From Opitutales bacterium (GTDB taxonomy: Bacteria > Verrucomicrobiota > Verrucomicrobiia > Opitutales > Oceanipulchritudinaceae): a stretch of DNA of 64,000 nt. The notes beneath the pieces are model-generated. The model was not told the origin of the DNA, did no database searches, and was given only the letters and a program-made list of their open reading frames with translations. The number at the start of each line of letters is the position of its first letter. The stretch's first letter is position 1. The stretch spans positions 1-64,000 of the forward strand of contig JAFIGE010000002.1 of assembly GCA_020831585.1 (NCBI GenBank), given 5' to 3'. The position numbers and the translations under genes were made by a program. Positions 59,068 through 64,000 of the stretch are shown here, in pieces.

Positions 59068-59737
59068 GGTGCATCGGCGGCGGGGGCTCCGCTATTTGCG
59101 GGTGGTCGTGAGCGACCCCACGCGGGTGTATCTGAAAGTTCCTTACCGGGTATCCGAGGCGACCGCGCTCGAATTTCTCCGTCAACAAGGGGCATGGGTC
59201 TTGCAGGCGATGGCGCGGCTGCCCGTGCCGGAGCCGCTGGTGGATTTTCTTGCCCGGCAGGGGTGGGTCTCCGGCGGGGGGCGATCATGGAAAGTGGTCC
59301 TTGGCGAGCGCGGGGGGCGGGCGGGCTTCATTCAGGAGGAGGCGAACGGGATTCTGCACATCCGCACAAATCCCGCGCTCCCCATCGAACGGCAGTTGCT
59401 GCGGGTGCTGCGGGAGTTTGCCGCTGCCGTCATTCCCCCCCGCGTGTTTGCCCTGGCGGAGCCTCACGGGTTGCGCCCGACAAAGATCACCGTGCGCGAC
59501 CAGCGGCGGCGCTGGGGGGCCTGCACCAACCGCTCAACCCTTTCGCTGAACTGGCGCCTGATCTTGCTTCCGCCGGCGTTGCATGATCACATTTTGTTCC
59601 ATGAACTCGCCCATTTGCGTCATCTCGACCATTCCGTCGCTTTCTGGAATTTTTTGCAGGAGCTGGACCCGCAGACGCGCAGGCATGACCGCGCCCTCAC
59701 GCGCATTTCCTCGGGCTTAATGGGGTTGGGCACGTGA
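59000..59737 (+). CDS. YgjP-like M48-type zinc metallopeptidase (DUF45)
   Basis: This 245-aa protein belongs to the YgjP/DUF45 family. A beta-rich N-terminal half (RIPYEVHRRRGLRYLRVVV) is followed by the diagnostic RDQRRRWGACTNRSTLSLNWRLILLPPALHDHILFHELAHLRHLDHS. This contains HELAH and a third ligand His a few residues on, and then FWNFLQELDP. ATG 59000 lies inside mazG (68-bp overlap), but the start fits the family's N-terminus. Its stop overlaps the 5-oxoprolinase GTG. Cellular substrate is unknown. Confidence 0.87.
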   Translation: MPTSPLKYCELKSGPETVRIPYEVHRRRGLRYLRVVVSDPTRVYLKVPYRVSEATALEFLRQQGAWVLQAMARLPVPEPLVDFLARQGWVSGGGRSWKVVLGERGGRAGFIQEEANGILHIRTNPALPIERQLLRVLREFAAAVIPPRVFALAEPHGLRPTKITVRDQRRRWGACTNRSTLSLNWRLILLPPALHDHILFHELAHLRHLDHSVAFWNFLQELDPQTRRHDRALTRISSGLMGLGT

Positions 59738-62700
59738 AGACGCCGTCCGCCCAGAACGCCGGAGCCCTCTGGCGCGTGGCCGCCGATACCGGGGGAACGT
59801 TTACCGATTGCATCGGGATCGATCCGCGCGGACGGGTGCATTGCGCCAAGGTCCTTTCCTCGGGCGGGCTGCGGGCACGGGTCGCGGCGGTGAACGGCGA
59901 AGGGTGGGTGACCGTGGAGGCGGGCTGGGCCATGCCCGACGGTTTTTTTGCGGGTGCGCGGGCCTCCGGCGACGACGGCGGAGCGTGGGCGGTAACCGAT
60001 AGCCGCGCCCATCCCGCAGCCGTGCGATTGGCAGCGGATGGAGAGGGCGAGGAAGAGTGCCCATGGCCCGGGACGGGGAGCCTTTTGCTCATCGACAGCG
60101 GCGAAGAGGCTCCGGTCCTTGGGTTCCGGCTCCTCTCGGGAACGCCTTTGCGGGAACCCCTGCCGCCCGCTGACTTTCGCCTCGGCACGACCAAGGGCAC
60201 AAACGCGCTCCTCGAAGGCAAGGGGGAGCCGGTCGCGCTCTTCGTCACGGAGGGCTTTGGCGATCTGCTCGAAATCGGTGACCAAACCCGGCCGGAACTG
60301 TTCTCGCTCATCATCGAGCGGGCGCGCTTGCACCCGAAGGCCATTTTCGAGGTGAGGGGCCGGGCTTCGCCCTGCGGAGAAATCATCGAGGCTCCCGATC
60401 GGGACGCGCTCCGGCACTTGGGTGAGGCCGCACGGGCGCAAGGTATCCGCATGGCCGTGGTGGCCCTCCTGCACAGCTACGCCGCGCCCGAAATCGAAGA
60501 GGCCGTCGCCGGAGTGCTCCGTTCGCTCGGTATCGAAAAAGTGGTGACATCGGCAGGCGTGAGCCCGCGTATCAAGTTTTTGGATCGCCTCGAAACGGCC
60601 GTCGTCGAGGGGACGCTCGCTCCCATTCTCGACCGTTATCTCGATGCCGTGGCGCGTGCCTTGGGGGAAACGGGTCGCCTGGGCGTGATGAACAGCGCGG
60701 GGGGGCTGCTTCCGCGCGAACGTTTTCAAGCGGTCGACAGCCTCCTCAGCGGGCCGGCGGGCGGTGTGGCGGGGGCAGCGGTGTGCGCCCGGCAGGTCGG
60801 TTGGGAGCGCATGATTACTTTCGACATGGGCGGAACGAGCACGGACGTGGCCCGGTGGGAGGGGCGTTTTTCCCTGCGCAATCGCCGGCAGGTGGGGCCG
60901 GCGCGCATCGTGGCACCTTCCTTGCGGATCGAGACCGTGGCGGCGGGCGGGGGTTCCCTTTGCGGCTTTGCGGATGGGCGCTTGATCGTGGGGCCGGGCA
61001 GCGCGGGGGCCGATCCCGGTCCGGCGGCTTACGGGCGGGGTGGTCCGCTCACCCTCACCGATGTGCATCTGCTCCTCGGGCGGCTCGATCCGGAGGCTTT
61101 TCAGATCCCCGTTAATCGCCGGGCCGCCGAACAGGCCTTCGCCGAAATCGAGGGCGTCGGCGGCATGGCCGAAGGGGAGATTTTGCAGGGGTTTTTGCAG
61201 ATCGCCAACGAGCGCATGGCCCAGGCCGTGCGCCAGATCAGCGTGCGCGAGGGTTACGATGTGCGCGATTACGGCCTTGTGGTTTACGGAGGAGCGGGCG
61301 GTTTGCACGCCTGCGGTGTGGCAGCGCTTCTCGGGATCGCGCGCATTCTCGTGCCGGCGAACGCCGGCTTGCTCAGTGCGCTCGGGATGCTCCATGCGGC
61401 GCGCGAGTCGCGCCAGACCCGCCAGATCCTCGCCCCTTGGGACGACTTTGCCGGTTCGGTGGGCACCACCTTTGCCGATCTCGAAGCGACGGCCCGCGAG
61501 GCCCTCCGGCGCGACGGCGTGGAGGAAGCGGTTCCGCTGGATACCCTCCGCACCCTGGAGATGCGCGCGGCCGGGCAGGAGCACGCCCTCGCCATCGAAG
61601 AAACGGATGATTGGACGGGGGCCTTTGCCCAAGCCTATGAGCAGGCCTTTGGGTTCTATCCGCCGGAGCTGCAAATCGAAGTGGTCGCCGCAAGCGTCAC
61701 GGTTTCCACCCGGCCATCGGCCCCTGAGGCGGAATCCGTGCCCTCCGCGCGCGGTCGGCCCGAGCCGCTCCGCACCCTGAAGGGGAAGGGCGGCGCGCGC
61801 ACACCCGTCTTCGAGCGCCATGCCTGCGCCCCCGGCGATGTCATCCGCGGTCCCGCCCTCATTGTGGACCTCTTTTCCGCCACCTTTGTCGAAGCCGGTT
61901 GGACGGCTAGGCTTGGCTCCGCGCACTCGCTTGTGCTCACCGCGGAGGTGAGGCGGGGAGATGGCGGCCCGGACGGGAACGAAGCGGGTGGGGGAGCGGA
62001 GGCGGAAACCGATCCCCTGCGCACGGAGTTGTTCCGCAACCGCTTTGCCTCCGTCGTGAGCGAGATGGGCGACCAGCTCCAGCGCACCGCCCTCTCCGTG
62101 AATATCCGCGAGCGGCTTGATTTCTCCTGCGCTCTCCTCGATGCCGAAGGTCGCCTGGTCGTGAATGCGCCGCACATCCCTGTTCACCTCGGGGCGCTCG
62201 GGGCCTGCGTGCGTTCGCTCATGCAAACTTTCAGACCCGCGCCGGGGGATGTCTGGCTGACCAACCACCCCGCGCACGGGGGCTCGCACCTGCCCGATGT
62301 GACGGTGGTGGCTCCGGTCTTCGCCGATGGTGGCTGCGTCGCCTTCCTCGCCAACCGCGCCCACCACGCCGAGATTGGCGGCCGTTCGCCGGGTTCCATG
62401 CCGCCGGATGCCCGGTGCCTCGCGGATGAGGGCGTGGTCCTTTCCCCCATGCGCGTCGTGCGGGAGGGCCAGGTCGATCTGGAGACGGTTGACCGCTGCC
62501 TGCGCGAGGCCGCCTGGCCGAGCCGCAACCCCCGGCACAACCGCATTGATTTGCAGGCGCAACTCGCCGCCCTGCGCCTCGGGGCGCGGCAGCTCGGGAC
62601 CCTTTTGAACGAGTATGGCTCCGCCGTGGTGACACGCTACTTCGACGTGCTGCGCGCCGGTGCGCAAAACCGCTTGCGCGATAAGCTCAACACCCTTCCG

Positions 62701-63597
62701 GTCCAGCACGGATGCGCCCGCGAAACTCTCGACGACGGCACGCCTCTTTGTGTCGCCTGGGAATGGGACGGCGAGGCCCTGCGGATCGACTTTACGGGCA
62801 CCGGCGGTGTGCATCCCGGCAATCTCAACGCGACCCCGGCCATCGTTTCGAGCGCCGTGCTCTACACCCTGCAATGCCTCGCGGGCGACGGCGGCCTCCT
62901 CAATGAAGGGTTGCTCGATCCCGTCGATCTGCGCATCCCGCCAAACTCCCTTTTGCAGCCGGACTTTTCGGGCGATCCCACCCGCCTGCCCGCTGTCGTC
63001 GGTGGCAACGTGGAGACCAGCCAGCGCCTCGTCGATACCCTCTTCAAGGCCTTCTCCCTCGCCGCCTGCTCGCAGGGCACAATGAATAACTTCCTCTTCG
63101 GGTCGGAAGATTTTGGATACTACGAAACGATTGGCGGCGGTTCCGGGGCCGGCGAGGGTTTTCACGGCGCTTCCGGCACACAGGTACACATGACGAATAC
63201 CGCCATCACGGATCCCGAAATCCTCGAAGCCCGCTTCCCTGTGCGCCTGCGGCGGTTTGCCCTGCGCCGGGGTTCCGGGGGCGCGGGCGCGTTTCGCGGG
63301 GGTGATGGGCTCGTGCGCGAGTTTGAGTTTCTTGCGCCCCTGAGCCTTTCCCTCCTCACCCAGCACCGCCGGGTGCCCCCTTACGGCGTGTCCGGCGGTC
63401 GGCCCGGCGCGACCGGGCGGCAGATCCGCATTGGAGCGGACGGTGCTGAAAGCGAGCTTCCCGGTATCACCGGCTTCCGCGTTTCCGCCGGGGAGCGGCT
63501 GCGCATCGAGACGCCCGGAGGGGGCGGGTGGGGGAGTCCGCCGAATCACACCGCACCCGCTTCAGATGAAAATGAGAAAGGAGGCTCACCCAAATGA
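59734..63597 (+). CDS. 5-oxoprolinase, full-length HyuA-HyuB fusion
   Basis: This 1287-aa ATP-dependent 5-oxoprolinase/hydantoinase-family protein starts with GTG 59734, overlapping the previous stop (GTGA). The HyuA half (about 10-690) has [54 protein letters not shown] and [17 protein letters not shown]. The HyuB half (about 740-1270) has [48 protein letters not shown], and a Gly-rich [10 protein letters not shown] near the end. Most bacteria encode the halves separately; fusion resembles the eukaryotic enzyme. The likely role is hydrolysis of pyroglutamate to glutamate. Confidence 0.92.
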   Translation: MKTPSAQNAGALWRVAADTGGTFTDCIGIDPRGRVHCAKVLSSGGLRARVAAVNGEGWVTVEAGWAMPDGFFAGARASGDDGGAWAVTDSRAHPAAVRLAADGEGEEECPWPGTGSLLLIDSGEEAPVLGFRLLSGTPLREPLPPADFRLGTTKGTNALLEGKGEPVALFVTEGFGDLLEIGDQTRPELFSLIIERARLHPKAIFEVRGRASPCGEIIEAPDRDALRHLGEAARAQGIRMAVVALLHSYAAPEIEEAVAGVLRSLGIEKVVTSAGVSPRIKFLDRLETAVVEGTLAPILDRYLDAVARALGETGRLGVMNSAGGLLPRERFQAVDSLLSGPAGGVAGAAVCARQVGWERMITFDMGGTSTDVARWEGRFSLRNRRQVGPARIVAPSLRIETVAAGGGSLCGFADGRLIVGPGSAGADPGPAAYGRGGPLTLTDVHLLLGRLDPEAFQIPVNRRAAEQAFAEIEGVGGMAEGEILQGFLQIANERMAQAVRQISVREGYDVRDYGLVVYGGAGGLHACGVAALLGIARILVPANAGLLSALGMLHAARESRQTRQILAPWDDFAGSVGTTFADLEATAREALRRDGVEEAVPLDTLRTLEMRAAGQEHALAIEETDDWTGAFAQAYEQAFGFYPPELQIEVVAASVTVSTRPSAPEAESVPSARGRPEPLRTLKGKGGARTPVFERHACAPGDVIRGPALIVDLFSATFVEAGWTARLGSAHSLVLTAEVRRGDGGPDGNEAGGGAEAETDPLRTELFRNRFASVVSEMGDQLQRTALSVNIRERLDFSCALLDAEGRLVVNAPHIPVHLGALGACVRSLMQTFRPAPGDVWLTNHPAHGGSHLPDVTVVAPVFADGGCVAFLANRAHHAEIGGRSPGSMPPDARCLADEGVVLSPMRVVREGQVDLETVDRCLREAAWPSRNPRHNRIDLQAQLAALRLGARQLGTLLNEYGSAVVTRYFDVLRAGAQNRLRDKLNTLPVQHGCARETLDDGTPLCVAWEWDGEALRIDFTGTGGVHPGNLNATPAIVSSAVLYTLQCLAGDGGLLNEGLLDPVDLRIPPNSLLQPDFSGDPTRLPAVVGGNVETSQRLVDTLFKAFSLAACSQGTMNNFLFGSEDFGYYETIGGGSGAGEGFHGASGTQVHMTNTAITDPEILEARFPVRLRRFALRRGSGGAGAFRGGDGLVREFEFLAPLSLSLLTQHRRVPPYGVSGGRPGATGRQIRIGADGAESELPGITGFRVSAGERLRIETPGGGGWGSPPNHTAPASDENEKGGSPK

Positions 63598-64000
63598 GGG
63601 TTCGTTTGATGACCTTTAACATCGCCCATGGCCGCGGATTGGGGCTGTATCAGGGCTTCACTTCCAACCGCAAGCTGCGCTCGAATCTGCGCCGTATCGC
63701 CGATCTCATTACGGCGATGGAGGTCGATATTGTGGCCCTTCAGGAGGTCGATGAGGACTCCTCGTGGAATCACAAAATCAATCTGCTTGAGGAGATCGGG
63801 CAGTATTGCGCCCTCGATCATCTTGTCATGGGCGTGCACACGCGGCGCACCGGGCGCTTTCGGCTGAATTACGGCAATGCCTTGATCTCCCGTTTGCCCG
63901 TGAGTGCTCACCAGACCTATGCCTTCGGAACCCGCACAGTGGGCGAAAAAGGATTTCTCCTCGCCGACCTGGAAACGGAAGACGGGCGCATCCTCCCCAT
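63594..64000 (+). CDS. Endonuclease/exonuclease/phosphatase family protein, 3' end outside window
   Basis: The ATG at 63594 overlaps the 5-oxoprolinase stop (ATGA) and has a perfect AAAGGAGG 8 nt upstream. The visible 135 residues read LMTFNIAHGRGLG..., IADLITAMEVDIVALQEVDED, and NYGNALISRLPV, which are the first three conserved blocks of the EEP fold (Asn and Glu metal/phosphate sites). This family covers nucleases and phosphodiesterases; the C-terminal His/Asp motifs lie beyond the window, so the substrate is open. Confidence 0.88.
   Translation, partial: MRVRLMTFNIAHGRGLGLYQGFTSNRKLRSNLRRIADLITAMEVDIVALQEVDEDSSWNHKINLLEEIGQYCALDHLVMGVHTRRTGRFRLNYGNALISRLPVSAHQTYAFGTRTVGEKGFLLADLETEDGRILP

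Noticed and set aside
59620-63549. A 1309-aa open frame on the minus strand
   Set aside because: It is antisense to the 5-oxoprolinase gene and arises from its strong third-position GC bias; the protein has no recognisable motif and is rich in Arg, Gly and His. The same applies to long frames opposite glgE (15903-17648) and the tolC-type gene (9379-10950).

Overview
The window looks like a chromosomal segment of a GC-rich Gram-negative bacterium. My best guess is Verrucomicrobiota, class Opitutia (Opitutales/Puniceicoccales-like). The evidence is lptC-lptA-lptB and lpxB (lipopolysaccharide), an exosortase and a PEP-CTERM tail, a glgM-glgE glucan pair, a full-length 5-oxoprolinase fusion, and several REP-associated tyrosine transposases (RAYTs). 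No 16S rRNA or ribosomal protein operon is present, so the assignment is inference. Coding density is high, many genes overlap by ATGA or GTGA, and Shine-Dalgarno sites are often weak.

Layout. 1-0.6 kb: 3' end of a RAYT gene. 0.7-7.5 kb: M20 amidohydrolase, phosphatidylserine decarboxylase, a small unknown, a membrane NDP-sugar dehydratase, an orphan kinase-like protein and elongation factor P. 7.6-10.7 kb (-): tolC-type, maf, tonB-type. 10.8-14.6 kb: MscS channel, then (-) elbB, lptC-like, lptA-like, lptB. 14.7-20.8 kb (-): a RAYT, glgE, glgM, exosortase and a dead RAYT. 20.8-26.2 kb: GH2 beta-mannosidase, 5'-3' exonuclease, tRNA-fMet, ffh. 26.3-27.8 kb: another RAYT followed by the severed C-terminal tail of a PEP-CTERM protein. 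27.9-35.4 kb: large outer-membrane protein, cation exchanger-like protein, a decayed stretch with a HigB remnant, then (-) PfkB kinase, tmk, holB. 35.7-38.5 kb: a deleted RAYT, then assimilatory sulfate/siroheme genes (cysH; cobA and a CbiX-type chelatase). 38.6-44.6 kb: hpf, SDR, a secreted S55-type peptidase next to a secreted propeller-like protein, and ogt. 44.7-49.6 kb: SLC13 permease, intact RAYT, bacterial voltage-gated sodium channel, galM. 49.7-57.6 kb: membrane protein, Pal-like lipoprotein, DUF2237, GAF kinase, lpxB, hybrid kinase. 57.6-58.2 kb: a tandem array of miniature RAYT-derived elements. 58.3-64 kb: overlapping run of mazG, YgjP-type metallopeptidase, 5-oxoprolinase and an EEP nuclease (cut by the edge).

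The most distinctive content is one mobile family seen at several stages of decay. It has an intact gene (46.6 kb), a copy cut by the window edge, two internally deleted pseudogenes (20.2 and 35.7 kb), and three tandem units of about 195-199 bp (57.6 kb) that keep only the two ends. The 3' end of these copies carries a 26-nt hairpin. Its stem sequence differs between copies but mostly remains paired, which suggests it is the structure the transposase recognises. Other items worth checking are an EF-P without lysine at the tip, an initiator tRNA with an altered anticodon stem, an apparently permuted S55 peptidase, and a G10 tract inside lpxB.
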